DNA of 44,690 nt, from NCBI GenBank assembly GCA_009746045.1, contig RPFO01000859.1, forward strand, positions 77,501 to 122,190, given 5' to 3'. The position numbers and the translations under genes were made by a program. Positions within the stretch are counted from its first letter, which is position 1. Every line of letters starts with the position of its first letter. This document shows positions 22,785 through 33,831 of the stretch, piece by piece. The notes beneath the pieces are model-generated. The model was not told the origin of the DNA and searched no databases. It was given only the letters and a program-made list of their open reading frames with translations. Source of the stretch: Mesostigma viride. Taxonomy: Eukaryota > Streptophyta > Mesostigmatophyceae > Mesostigmatales > Mesostigmataceae.

Positions 22785-23270
22785 ACCACTAATAAATTAA
22801 TTACATGATTAATTGAACTCGTGCTCCCGTTGGATCACGGAGCACCGAAGTGCTTTTAATCCCTGTGTGTGCACAACAGGAAGGGCACAGACCCCCTTTC
22901 TCCTTCATGCCAAAGGCATGTCGCAGCTGCTATTGGACCCGATAAACGATCCGGCAATCTGTGGGTGCAATAAGACCCATGTGAGCATATCATAACGGGT
23001 GCATGGGCAAGTGATCTGAGCATTGCCATGACGTAGCATGGAACCTTGTACAAGGACTAAGCTAAGGCTATGGCTGGTTGTGTACCGTGTGTTAGCGGTG
23101 CACGTGACTAGGTATAATAATGGCTCAGCTAGGCAAACATTCTAGGCATGGCTGCCATGGCGGCAGAGACTGCCAATGATTACAAGCTAGGGCTATTCTA
23201 GCCCGCAGGGGGCGTCCACATCTCGTGGTTGATCATCAGGTCCCCGCCCCTCCAGTAAACCTTGGGACGT
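22785..23270 (-). mobile_element. 5'-truncated LINE: ORF1 C-terminus, 3' region, hairpin and tail
   Basis: Minus-strand 23265-23203 encodes KVYWRGGDLMINHEMW, a diverged match to the ORF1 ending PVYWKGADIYVGHKPW. The 3' region continues to the hairpins: AGCAC-TTCG-GTGCT at 22854-22841, then GTGCTCC pairing with GGAGCAC between 22845 and 22821. A TTAAT-rich tail extends to about 22785. This copy shows ORF1-type coding sequence on the same element as the GTGCTCC-type 3' end. Confidence 0.65.
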
Positions 23271-23733
23271 CAGGATTGTTGATTCCCAGCACGTTGAACG
23301 CGTTGTGTCAGCACAGCGATCCCCCCTGCATCCAAACAAAGGCACACCGATAACCAAGAAAAGAGTATGCAAATGTGCAGCCTTGTTCATTGAAATTATG
23401 GCTGGCTTACGCAAAGAGCGACTGTAAGATGACCTATACAGTGGGGCCGGAAACAGCTTGCTTGATCAGGGCGTGTTTTTCGAGCTTCACTGGCCGGGAG
23501 CGTCTAGTGGTGAGAACCATTGCTGCGATCGCTTTCCCACCATTTACAAGGAAATACCCGCAAATGAAAAACCACTGAAACGGTCTAGCTTGATTCAGTC
23601 ATTGCATTAGCCACATGCCATCATGCATGTTTCCAAACGTCCAAGAACTGCCCACGGTGCAAATGCAAAAATCCGGAGGACACGACCTCATTGCTTCATA
23701 TTTGTATGCAGAAGAATAAAAAAGTAACATGCA
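23271..23733. other. Unassigned spacer
   Basis: I see no reading frame with recognisable features and no match to other parts of the window. Confidence 0.4.
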
Positions 23734-25821
23734 TTAACCCTTCAACTGTCAAAACTCGAACCACGAGAACGGACTGAGTTTGGGTATCTTTGTGCGCCTG
23801 AGAGTAACTAGCCAAATAACATTTTCTGGCCCACCCTTGGAACCAAGCATGCTTTTATATCAAATAATGTTTGGGAAATTTGGTTGGTCACATATCCATG
23901 CCCTACACCTGCTAAAAATAGCACCCCCCTCAGGGGGGTACAGTGCACATGGGGTTGGAGACATATATAATGCATTATCGACCATTTACACAAATCAGTT
24001 GGCCCTGGCCTTTTAAAGGCAGGTTATTATAATCATAGACATGCCATCAATGCATTCACAACATGAAATGTCACAAAACTGTGGACGCTAGCTACAAAAT
24101 GGCCAAAGCCAGCTGGCACCGTTATAACGGTGCCAGCTGGCAGGGGTATAAATGGTAGCATAACAACACAAAACTTTATTCCAATTGGCATGAAACAACA
24201 AGGGATGCCCAATTGGGCATCATGCACCATACCCAGGTGATAAAACAAGAGACCATGCCATATAACACATGCCAACATGCCGCAAGGGGCCAAAATGGCA
24301 CTAGCGCGCGCGTGCGGTATACATAGCGCAAGACTAGCCAAGGGTGTAGCTAACTGTCAATTGGGCTACCTGGCTATGTGCCAAACTACGGATTGCGCCT
24401 CTGGGTGCGCAGATCCTGCCTCCTACAAGGCCCTGTCAGCTGGGTGCCAGCTGCCAACGTGCGGGTCGTGCGGCCATTGGCCTCAGCCCATGCGCGGCCA
24501 GCCGGGCTGCGGGCTGACAAGGGCTGCATGGCACGCTGGCGGCGGGCGTCGTCGTCGTCGAGGCCAGCCACTGGCCCAGCGTGGAAGCTGAGATAAGCCA
24601 GCATATAAGACACAAGACCATGCTAAAAAATAGGTGAAAGGCTCATTAATCAAGGCCTCAAGCGCGCGTCAAAGGGGTGGCAAGGAGCTACATCACTAAC
24701 CCACCCGATGAATGACAAAACACCTCCACGTTCTTTGCAACAATAAAGAAAACAAAATGAACAAGTTGGTAATGCTTCCATGCAAACAGGTATTGGGTAT
24801 CTCCATGTTTGTCACATGCAATGGATGCAAAATCAGAAGGTGGGCGTTGGCCAGCAAAACAAGAAGCCATGCCTAAAACTGGTCAGAAAAGAACTTGTCT
24901 CGGGCTGTTTGAGCCAGGAAAAGCATTGGGTAATCACCTTTACCATATTACTAACCAATACCAACCGTTATCACGCTATTTCCGTTGCAGCCTCAGCTAA
25001 CAGCGACCAAACATGGTCCAAAATCTGCTTGACCTGATGGTATTCCACAACTATGACAAGCCGATGCGTAGAGGGAGCAAAACAACAAAATGACAATCAC
25101 AAGCCCTCGATTATAACCCTGATATTAGTTATAAACGATAATACAACCATATACGGTTAACGGAACACGCTAGGAGGCTAGAACGTACCAGGTCGGAACA
25201 GCAGATTACCTTTCCTGCGGGAGCCAGCACGCCCGATTCATGGACGTAGCCTCGAGCCTTTCCTGGCTGCCAATTCTAGCAAATCTGGTTGGGAACAACG
25301 TCAAAGGTTTATCCATGCGCAAATACCTCGAAAATTTCCGCCTAGCAACATGCAGCACTCGCACTGTCACCGCCTGGCCGCTGACATGATTTGCTGCGCC
25401 GACCAGCACCCCGATGACCCATCTACGCATCTTCAAACGTTCCATGGCTGGGGATAAAACGTTTTTAGGACTTGAAAATCATGCCTACAAAATTTGAGTC
25501 CATTATGTCAAGCCATTCTCTCGTACCAGTCAGTTGCGTGCACCGCCATAGCCGTGCGCGTCAATATTTTTCATGCACGTCGGTCCCGTTGGACCATGGT
25601 ACCCCCCTAACTTTGCTCAAGCATATCTCCCTGGCCAGGTGTCCAAAATACGGTCTGAATAGCGCCAGGCATAGCTTACGTCTAGATCTTTCGATCCCCC
25701 CAGGTTTGACCGTTAAATTATTATTGGCGCGGCGCCTGGTTCTGCCACAAACTCAGTCCGTTAGAGTGGCGCGAGTTCAACTGGCGCCACGAAAACGGAC
25801 TCAGTACAGTTTAAGGGTTAA
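23734..25821. mobile_element. piggyBac-like non-autonomous element A
   Basis: TTAA (23734-23737) is followed by CCCTTCAACTGT, and the far end is ACAGTTTAAGGG followed by TTAA (25818-25821). That gives 12-bp inverted termini with one mismatch and a TTAA target duplication, the hallmark of piggyBac transposons. A subterminal motif, ACGGACTGAGTTTG, lies near both ends in inverted orientation. The 2,080-bp interior has no transposase. It is related to element B at 34338, which lies in the other orientation (shared TTTGGACACCTGG, GGGGGGTACCATGG and a shared small frame). Confidence 0.8.
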
Positions 25822-25837
25822 GGGCCCGCCTGCATAA

Positions 25838-25935
25838 AGGGCCTGAATTCTGATGCGGGCCCAACGGCAGCACCGCCAAAGCAGATAAGGGCCCGCAGTC
25901 TGATGCGGGCCCCACGGCACCACCGCCATAGCAGA
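25838..25935. repeat. Imperfect tandem duplication
   Basis: GGGCCTGAATTCTGATGCGG and GGGCCCGCAGTCTGATGCGG start two roughly 50-bp units that continue with GCACCACCGCCA-type sequence. No function is apparent. Confidence 0.6.
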
Positions 25936-26320
25936 GCTCGAAGGTCGTGGTGCGCGTGAAACGTACGTACCTATGCCCTTTGTCGGTAGGTGCCGTTGGG
26001 GTCAAATTGGGTGCCGCCAAAATCGGGCCGACGCGTCAATAGACTGAGGCCGTCGATGAGTGCCATCATGAATGCGGCTTGGGTCACTTCTGTTGGAGAA
26101 CTTCAGCTAAGTTAACTTAACGCAAACCACTGGTCGCCCGCGTCGGGAACCGGCCCAACGGCTCTCCCGCAACAGAAAATTACGCGGCATACTGCATAAG
26201 TCGTCGGATGGTTACATTTCGACGGTCAAGATTTCATGATGAGGTTTGCGTTCAATTTGCCGCAGTTTGCCGCCCAGAGAAAGTAGTTGTTGGACTCGTT
26301 GCCCACGATGAAACACAATC

Positions 26321-26534
26321 AAGCAAGCCGTTTCCGGCCCCACCGTGCCGTGTAGGTCATGTAGTCGCTCTTCACGTCAGCCAGCCGTAATTTCAATGCA
26401 CAAGGCTACACATTTCCATCTCCATTCATATTCATAATCCTGCACGACTCGAAAACGCGGACAAGATAACGGCAGGCTCGAGCTACCATGGTCCGGATTC
26501 TCCCGATTTCTGGCCTGCGCTGGTTGTCTCCTTG
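26321..26534 (+). repeat. Dispersed repeat, copy 2
   Basis: Matches 984-1193 over its whole length in the same orientation (for example TTTCAATGCACAAGGCTACA and GGTCCGGATTCTCCCGATTT). Here no TTTA tail follows. It ends about 55 bp before the piggyBac-like element C. Confidence 0.7.
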
Positions 26535-26589
26535 ATATTGGCAACTCTCTCCGGTAAGAGATTTTCCGCAGTTTGGCTGTTTCGAAACG

Positions 26590-28286
26590 TTAACCCCTAA
26601 ATGGTCTTGCTGCCGATTTTCCGCCAAAAATCGAGTTCCAGCCGATGCATCGGCCCCTTCTCGGGGGACCAGATGCCGCGAAATCTATTGAGGATTAGGA
26701 AAAGTTTAGCTGAGAAGATCGAAAGTTTATAAAATTCTTCACAGCATGGTACTAGGGTTTGCATACTTTTGACAAAGTTATAGAGGTGTTCTGGCCGGTC
26801 AAAGTACAAGGGGTCAGGGTACTTTTTCACGTACAACGTGCATTCCGGAAAACGACGACCTGGCCATGGCGGCTTGCGCCCACGCATGGCATTTACGTTT
26901 GCGTTCGAATTTTCTGGCCAAACTTAGGATATTGATTTTAAACGTCCTAAAGATCATACAGGCCAATTTTTGGTTCGCGGGAATGCCATTTGATAGGTGT
27001 CGGCAGCGTTCTTGCTGGAAAAAACTGCGATCAGGCCGGACGATAGAAACGTGGACAGCAATACCTTTCCGGCGTATTTTAAAGGATATATTGGTTTCTT
27101 TGTACTTTTTATGATACATAGTAGTCGTAAACGTGCACGGGTGGCCAGAAATCGCCGAATCCAGCGACCATGCTGCACAACTTTGGTGTGCCGAAATGCG
27201 CCATTTTGCGGCCACCGCCTGGGCCAAGGTAACGCCATCCATGCCTGGTAAAGCTTAATCATCGTTTTCCTATCGATGTTTGACGTTTGTATATACGTTC
27301 TAGCTTGTGTAGCACATTCTTTTTGCACTATTCATGCTCTTTCTTGACCCTGGCCTGGCCCCTTTCTAAAACACCCTTCTTAGATGCTTCCCTCAGTCAG
27401 TTGACCTGCCACAGGGTGATGGTGATAAGTTTTAGAGGCTGTATGGGTTTGAATACCTCCATATATGTTTGTTATACATTTCCCATACACATATTGCATG
27501 AGTGTGAGGCAGTTGGCTGGTCTCTGTGGCATCATCAAGCACGTAACTGGTGAGTAAAAGCTTCCCATTGACAGCATGTGCCACCAGGTGTGCTGGCCAT
27601 CACCTGGCAAGCTATAGCAGCTTAGGCCTAGTTTATCCTTGCTAGGGCAGGCTGAAATAGGCTCAACACCACTAGTTTGTTGGTGGCTGCCTCCTAGAAT
27701 GCATGCCTTGCGTAGGGTGTCCGTACCACGTTACCTGCGTGCATGGACAAGGTGGCACCTGCACATAGGTGCCATGTAAGGGCAGTGTGATGATGCAGTT
27801 ACGTTTCCCCATCATTGTGGAAGGGAAATGTATTGTTTGGCATGGTTGGTGGCCATATTAGGAGGTAGTATGCCCACCCCTACTCCCTTGGTTGCTTTTT
27901 ACCAACGGTACCCCTATGGGCTGTACTGGGTGTAACTGCTGGTATACCCACCCAAATGATGACCCCAATGGCTCAAACTGTTCAGCAACTAATTGTTTAT
28001 CATCCCTGAAGTGGTAGGTGCCTAGGTCTTATAACAGAATTCAAAATGCACATTCTACCAAAAATGAAAACGCGCGTCTTGACCCCCCTGACTTTGACGG
28101 CAGTTAAACATGGCCTACCCTGCATATATGTGAGGTTGTGATATACCAACCCGAAGGGCAACTCATGGACATGCTTGGCCCCCAAGGACAGCCATTGGAT
28201 ATGGGTAGGTTGGATGGCATCTGGTTTGCAAAATTGTGAAGATCCAGCCGATTTATCGGCAGGATCTCAGACCATTTAGGGGTTAA
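26590..28286. mobile_element. piggyBac-like non-autonomous element C
   Basis: TTAA (26590-26593) then CCCCTAAATGGTCT, and at the other end AGACCATTTAGGGG then TTAA (28283-28286). The 14-bp terminal inverted repeats are perfect. Each end also has an internal palindrome: GCCGATGCATCGGC at 26641-26654 and GCCGATTTATCGGC at 28247-28260, about 47 and 22 bp from the termini. Asymmetric subterminal repeats are known in piggyBac. The interior of 1,689 bp has no transposase frame. Confidence 0.88.
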
Positions 28287-29104
28287 TTAAGTGAGATGCC
28301 TTCGGATCAGGAGACTCACACAGCCGCGAAATCATGCCAAAGGTCATATGTTCGATCCCTTGCTGGTAGCTTCTGAGCTTTCTTATTTTCTGTGTTCCGC
28401 GGAATCTCAGATTTGGGCCGCTAGCGTTTTCACGTTTGTTGCTTTCTGATCCGACGACAACGTTGTGCCTTGCTCGTGTGACATCTGGCGCATGGTGTGA
28501 TTCATGTGTATGGTGCTGCCTTGCCACATGGGGCTGCTTTGCCATAAGAGTGAGTGTTGGGTTCTACACATTTGCTGCATGGACCGTTAGGTGCTGGTGA
28601 GCTCTTCCTTGTAGAACGCTTACATCTATGTCAAGGATCTGATTTCTTTTCCTCTTGCGTATATTGTGTCGGTTTGTTTATTTCTTGCAGGGACCACGAG
28701 AGTAAAATGCAAGCGGTTCCACTTTCAAGTCAGCATGTGACGCCCTGTCCACCGGCCCGCTTTGTTAGCTAGCTACCATATAGTATTAGTGATGATAGGC
28801 ATTGAATGCGGAAGATCATTGTCATAACGCCATAACAGACTGTGTTGAACAGGCATTGAATGCCGAAGATGTCATAACGCCATAACAGACTGTGTTGAAC
28901 AGGCATATTTGAATGCCGAAGATGTACATAACGCCATAACAGTGTTGAATAGTTGAATCAACGGGTTCTTGCAGCTGTAAACATTAAAATTATTCAAACA
29001 TTTAATGAAAAAATCATTATTGTTCGTGCTGTTTTGAACAGCGGTTGTTACTGGCACTGCATGCATGTGTCTGCTGCCAGCATATTGCATTATGGGTGTG
29101 TTTT
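28287..29104. other. Unassigned spacer with a tandem repeat
   Basis: No gene is supported. It contains the tandem repeat at 28797-28945 and otherwise AT-rich sequence. A GTTCGATCCC match at about 28347 lacks a tRNA fold. Confidence 0.4.
28797..28945. repeat. Three-unit tandem repeat of about 50-55 bp
   Basis: The unit runs AGGCATTGAATGCNGAAGAT ... CATAACGCCATAACAGACTG ... TGTTGAAC; the third unit is partly degenerate. Confidence 0.85.
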
Positions 29105-29448
29105 TCAGCGCTGTGTTTTCTCACTTTTCTCACGTCCTGTTTTTCTCACTTTTCTCACTTTTCTCACGTCCTGATTTTCTCACTTTTCTCACGTTTCACA
29201 CCTCCCGTTTTTCTCACTTATCTCACGTCCTGTTTTTTGAGATTTTTCTCACGTTTTTCCCCTTTTTTCACCTTTTTGGGGCAATCTCACCCGGGTGAGA
29301 TTGCCCTTTTCTCACCCATTCTCACCCATTTCTCACCCTATTTTCTCACTTTTCTCACCCATTCTCACCCATTTCTCACCCTTTTTCTCACCCATCTCAC
29401 CCTTTTTCTCACCTTTTCTCACCCATTCTCAAAGCCGAGTTCCTAGTG
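29105..29448 (+). repeat. CTCAC-rich block with palindromic core, copy 2
   Basis: Made of TTTTCTCAC variants. At 29281-29304 there is a perfect 24-bp palindrome centred on CCCGGG with outer arms GCAATCTCAC. It ends GAGTTCCTAGTG (29437-29448), the inverse of the edge at 22392-22403, so the two blocks are inverted copies of one repeat. The plus-strand ORF1 copy starts about 20 bp beyond it. Confidence 0.8.
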
Positions 29449-30834
29449 TGCCGGTGGGCTCCAAATTTTGCCGCGACTATCACAATCACTTCGTCTTTCT
29501 AAGACGCACACGCGGCTGATATATTTTCTCGAAGGCTATCGCGCAATATTATGATGAGCAAACGCTCTCACACAACACAGCCACAACCACAAGTGGCGGC
29601 TGCGCTGAGCCCCGAAAATACGTCTGCAGCTCCGGCTGCCGCTTCGCCCTCCGGCCCGGAAGGCAGCGGTGCCACTAGTCAAGCATTAGTCGGTCGCCTC
29701 GTCTCCCGGCCCCCGGGCTCGCCTCGCCCTCGGCATCGCCTGAGCCTGGAAGCGCAGTCGCCCTGAGGAAAGGCCCCCTGCCGAGCCGAGCTGGAATGAA
29801 GTCGCCTTTGACGTTACCTCAGCTCAGTGCATGGTGGCAACAAGTCAAGCCGACCCAGGCCACTTTATGCACGCCCTGTTTCATGAGACGCACGCCTAGC
29901 TCGCTTCTTGCCCTGTGCCAGCACCGGCCGGCAGTGGCCTGGGCCGCAAGGCCGGGGCGTAAGGCTCCCCATGAGACCTGCCCCGCTTCTCTCGCCCCAC
30001 GTACAGCTCCTCGCCCTCTGCTCTCTACCCTCCCGAGGGCGCGCTCTGTCGCCGAGAATCTGGGCCCCCCACCCCACTGCCATCTCCGAAATCACCTTTC
30101 GCTCCATCCTCAAGGAGCCGGGCCTTCGAGCAGCACGCGACTCCCCTCGCTGCAGATTTCGCGGCCATTGGAGGCACGCTGACTGCCGAGCTTCCCCTCG
30201 TCTCCTCCACCGCCACCGCGCCACCTCCAAGCTCCTCAGCAGTGCCTCCACCGTCATCACCGCCACCACCGCCACCACCGTTTAAGCCATCACTGCCCAG
30301 CTCCTCGACATCGACAAGCGCCTCAAGGACAACGCCATCGCCATTGAGTGCCTGCAAAACACCGCAGGCCTCACTCGGCCCAGCCGGTGAAGGACCTAGT
30401 TGCCGCCATGCAGGCGGCAGCCCCTGCTGGCCCAGCCGGCGCGAGGCACCTCCCACCCCGGCAGACCTGGGCAGCGGCAATGATGCTGATGAACCACAGG
30501 CCACCACCACCTCCTCCGCCATATCGCCACTCCATGCACTCTCAAGCAACAGACGCTTGACCTCCGCGAGGACGGGCCGAGCTCGACAAGCGGAGCCGTA
30601 ACGTCATCGTCAAGCACTTCGACCTGCTGGAAGGTGAGAACTCCGAGAAGCTTGCGGCAAGGCGTTTGAGGACAAAATAATTGCCCCCATGGCCCTCATA
30701 GGCAAGCTCAAGCTGGCCGGAGGCTGTCCGCCTACCCCGCTCGCGGGATAAAGCTGGACCGCCCCCGCTGCTGCTCACCTTTGAGTACATGGCGGACTAT
30801 AGCTGCTGTTCTATCAAGCGTCGCAAGCGGCTCG

Positions 30835-31621
30835 TAGATCAAGTTTCGTTAAGTGGCCAGCCGGAGCGGCTGCTTAGGTTTTAGCGGACAAGTGTTCGAA
30901 GCGCGTCATTGGTGAATTACTAGGGAACTTGGGTTTCCCCGCGAAACTCCAACCGCACGTTCAGATTTCCAAATCTCAAGTAAAGTTCGGCGCAACTTTC
31001 TGAACGGGGGCAGTTGACGAGCAGCATTCCTCCGGACGAATGAATTGCGTTCCATACTTGCGCAAAATTTTGAAAGGTAGCTTGCGTGCAGCCCTACTAA
31101 AATTTGCGCGCACGTTCAGATTTCCAAATCTCAAGTAAATTTCGGCGGAACATTCTGAACGGGGGTAGTTGGCGGGCAGCGTTCCTCCAGACGAATGAAA
31201 TGCGTTCCATACTAGCGCAAAATTTTGAAAGGTAGCTTGCGTGCAGCCCTACTAAAATTTGCGCGAAGTGTGGGACTGAAAATTCGTAACGGAAACTTTT
31301 TGGTAGTTGCCGTCACTTCCTCTTGTGCAAACGTGTGGGAGTGAAAATTCGTAACGGAAACGTTTTGGTAGTTGCCGTCACTTCATTTTGCGCGAGTGTT
31401 GGGCTGAAAATTCGTAACGGAAACTTTTTGGTAGTTGGCGTCACTTCCTTTGGTTCGACTGAAAATTCGCTGAAATTCGCTGAATTCGTACCGTAGCCTA
31501 ATTTTTAGTACCTCGAAGTGACGGGGCACCTAAAAATTTGCCCACAAGTACACTTGGCAGCGCGCTCACTGGGAAAAATTGTACAGCCGCTCCGGCGGGC
31601 CACTTGAACGAATTGTAATCG
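30835..31621. mobile_element. Non-autonomous inverted-repeat DNA element inside ORF1 copy 4
   Basis: The left end contains TTCGTTAAGTGGCCAGCCGG and then AGCGGCTG (30845-30872). The right end, read on the other strand, has TTCGTTCAAGTGGCCCGCCG then GAGCGGCTG (31612-31583). The flanks read CGGCTCG on the left and TCGGGACC on the right, while the uninterrupted copy at about 33570 reads CGGCTCGGGGACTTCC, so a 3-bp duplication (TCG) is likely. Inside are two units of about 155 bp (30957-31265) and three of about 62 bp (31266-31450, AAAATTCGTAACGGAAAC...). Confidence 0.75.
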
Positions 31622-31892
31622 GGACCTCCTACACGCTGTCCAGAGGACGACTTGACCCTGGCGCAGCAACAACGGCGACGGGAGCGAGTGGCTGACCTAG
31701 CTCCAGCTCCGGCAGGGAGCAGGGGAAAAACCGGTATACTTCAATTGGGGCGGTCACTGTCTACGTCGACCACAAGCTCTGGCAGGCGACCGACCCCCGC
31801 CGCCCCAGCAACCCCAGCCTTAACCCGGGGACTAGAGCTCAGTAGTTTAGAATATCTTAGTAGTAACCTGGGAGTTGGTCAGTCGGCCTGGA

Positions 31893-32110
31893 GTTTGCTC
31901 AGTTGGCCAAGAGTTTGCTTACTTGACAGCCAGTATTGCAAGTTATTGTGAAATCAATGGAATAATATCACGTACCTCCCCCCGATCATTCCCCATGCAA
32001 ACAAAGTAAAGTGTCACCCACCCCCACCCCGCCCCCCACCACTTTCAGTGCCTCCCCCTAGCCACGTATGGTTAGCTCAGGCATAATAGACAAACTGAAG
32101 CCCGCAAGAT
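31893..32110 (+). repeat. LINE 3'-region repeat, copy 1
   Basis: Starts GTTTGCTCAGTTGGCCAAGA and continues GTGAAATCAATGGAATAAT with a C-rich stretch and CCTAGCCACGTATGGTT. It recurs at 35925-36115. Here it is the end of ORF1 copy 4. Confidence 0.75.
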
Positions 32111-32114
32111 GAGC

Positions 32115-33760
32115 CATGCACGAGGTACGAAGCCATGGCTGACGGCGGAGCTCATAACTTTCACGTTCGGGCACCACTGAATTCAGCCGTGAATGTCACA
32201 TTCGCTTCGTCTTTCTAAGTCACGCACACGCTGATATATTTTCCCGAAGCTAAAACGCAATTATATTATGACGAGCAAACGCTCGACTACGCGGCAACGC
32301 AACCTGGCGGCTGCGAGGAGCCAAGAAAATTCGCCTGCAGCTCGATCCGGCAGTCGGTTCCGGCGCCCCGCCTGCCTAGCTGAGGCAGCGAGGCCACTAC
32401 TCAAGCATTAGTAGTGCACTGGGCTCCTGCGGCCTCGATCGCCCTCGGCATCGCCTGATCCCAAACGCAGTCGCCCAACAGAACCGCGCTTGCGGCCCCC
32501 GCCAACCCATGCAATGTTTTGAAGTCGACGATCACGACTCGGGTCTAACATCATTGGCCCCAGCAAGTGCTATGGCTCTGCATCGATCTTCTTCGGGGAC
32601 TACACCTCGCTCTAAGTTACGACATGTATGTGCATCCATCTTGACAGCATCAACCGCCTCATCACCCCGGATGGCCGGATCATTGGCTCCTGGTTTAAAC
32701 CGGCAGGTCTCTGTTCGGGTGCGCCCGCCCCCAACTCCAGCACACCATTCTCATTTCTCAACTCTCTTCTCATGCACTCTGATGGCGAGATCTGGGCTCC
32801 ATCCATTTCCGCACCCACACTCCGCTCCATCCTCAGTTACGGAAAGCGGCCCTGAGCCAGCAGCACGTGACTCCCCTCGCTGCAGATCTGGCAGCAATGG
32901 GAGGCACGCTGGCTACTGAGCTCCGTCATGCACCTTTGAATCCACCACCCGCGGTCACCTCCACCTCCATCCTCCTCGCCTCCACCTCCACAGTCTGCTG
33001 CCTCCACCTCCACCCGGCCGACATCAACTTTAGCCCAGCTCCTCGACATCGACCAGCGCCGGCCTCAAGGACAACGCCATCGCCATTGAGTGCCTGCAAA
33101 ACACCGCAGGCCTCACCGCCCAGGCGGTGAAGGACATCGCCGCCCAGCCGCCGCATCTGTTGGCCGGCCCCGGCCGGCCAGCGATGCTCCTCCCCCCATG
33201 CAGACCTGGGCGGACGGCTCACTTAAGCACCACACCACCTCCACTATTGCGGCACTGTAAGCTCAAGCAAGAAACACTCGACCTCCGCGAGGAGGCCGAC
33301 CTCACCTGGGCAGCGCAGCCACTGACAATGTCATCGTCAAGCACTTCGACCAGCCGGCAGGTGAGAACTCGGAGTCTCTTGCCATAGGGGTTAAGCGCGA
33401 CATTCTTGCCCCCATGCAACTCAGTCACTGCCTGGTGAGCTGCGCCGGGATGTCGGCTGTCAGTCCGCCTTTCCCGCGCGCGGGGTAAGGCTGGCCCGGC
33501 CCCCGTGCTCCTCACCTTTTAAGTACACTATGGCGGAAAAGCTGTTGTTTCTTAAATCAGCTGCAAGAAACTCCGGCTCGGGGACTTCCTACATGCCGGC
33601 TGAACGACGACTTGACCATGGCAAAGCAACAGCGGCGATCATTGGGAGCTATTGCGGACCTACTCAGTACCTCCAGCTCCGGCAGAGCGCAGGGGGGAAA
33701 CTGGTATACTGGATCTAGGGGGGACGTCATCGACGTCCGGTCGACCACAAGCTCTGGCAT
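32115..33760 (+). pseudogene. Decayed ORF1-only LINE, copy 5
   Basis: The leader at 32115-32275 (GAAGCCATGGCTGACGGCGG, then the CTTTCACGTTCGGGCACC region) matches copies 1 and 2. ORF1 starts at 32269 (MTSKRSTTRQRNLAAA). Recognisable pieces follow: ATPLAADLAAMGGTLA-like (about 32865), AIECLQNTAGLTAQAVKDIA-like (about 33080), and the C-terminal block with GACGACTTGACC and an altered VYW motif near 33700. The frame is broken many times. No RT follows. Confidence 0.75.
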
Positions 33761-33831
33761 GCAGGCGCCCCCGCCTTCCCGCGGCCCGGCCAGGCATGTG
33801 ACTCCTTCAGTTGCCGTTGCCATCACTGATG

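Larger units (their letters stand above)
29470..32110 (+). pseudogene. Decayed ORF1-only LINE, copy 4, interrupted by a DNA element
   Basis: The 5' leader (ATCACAATCACTTCGTCTTT) leads to the ORF1 start at 29554 (MSKRSHTTQPQPQ), then AAALSPENTSAAPAAASPSG. Many frameshifts follow, but pieces remain alignable: LKDNAIAIECLQNT-like at about 30325, EGENSEKLA at about 30632, then DDLTLAQQQRRRE at about 31647 after the insertion. The 3' region runs to about 32110 with no RT, and the next copy starts at once. This is a second lineage in which ORF1 is not followed by ORF2. Confidence 0.75.

Noticed and set aside
26597-27328. Frames of 80-140 codons inside piggyBac-like element C
   Set aside because: No DDD motifs or Cys-rich tail of a piggyBac transposase; overlapping frames on both strands look random.
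28280-28370. GTTCGATCCC, resembling a tRNA B box
   Set aside because: No A box at the right distance, no T-stem pairing and no cloverleaf.
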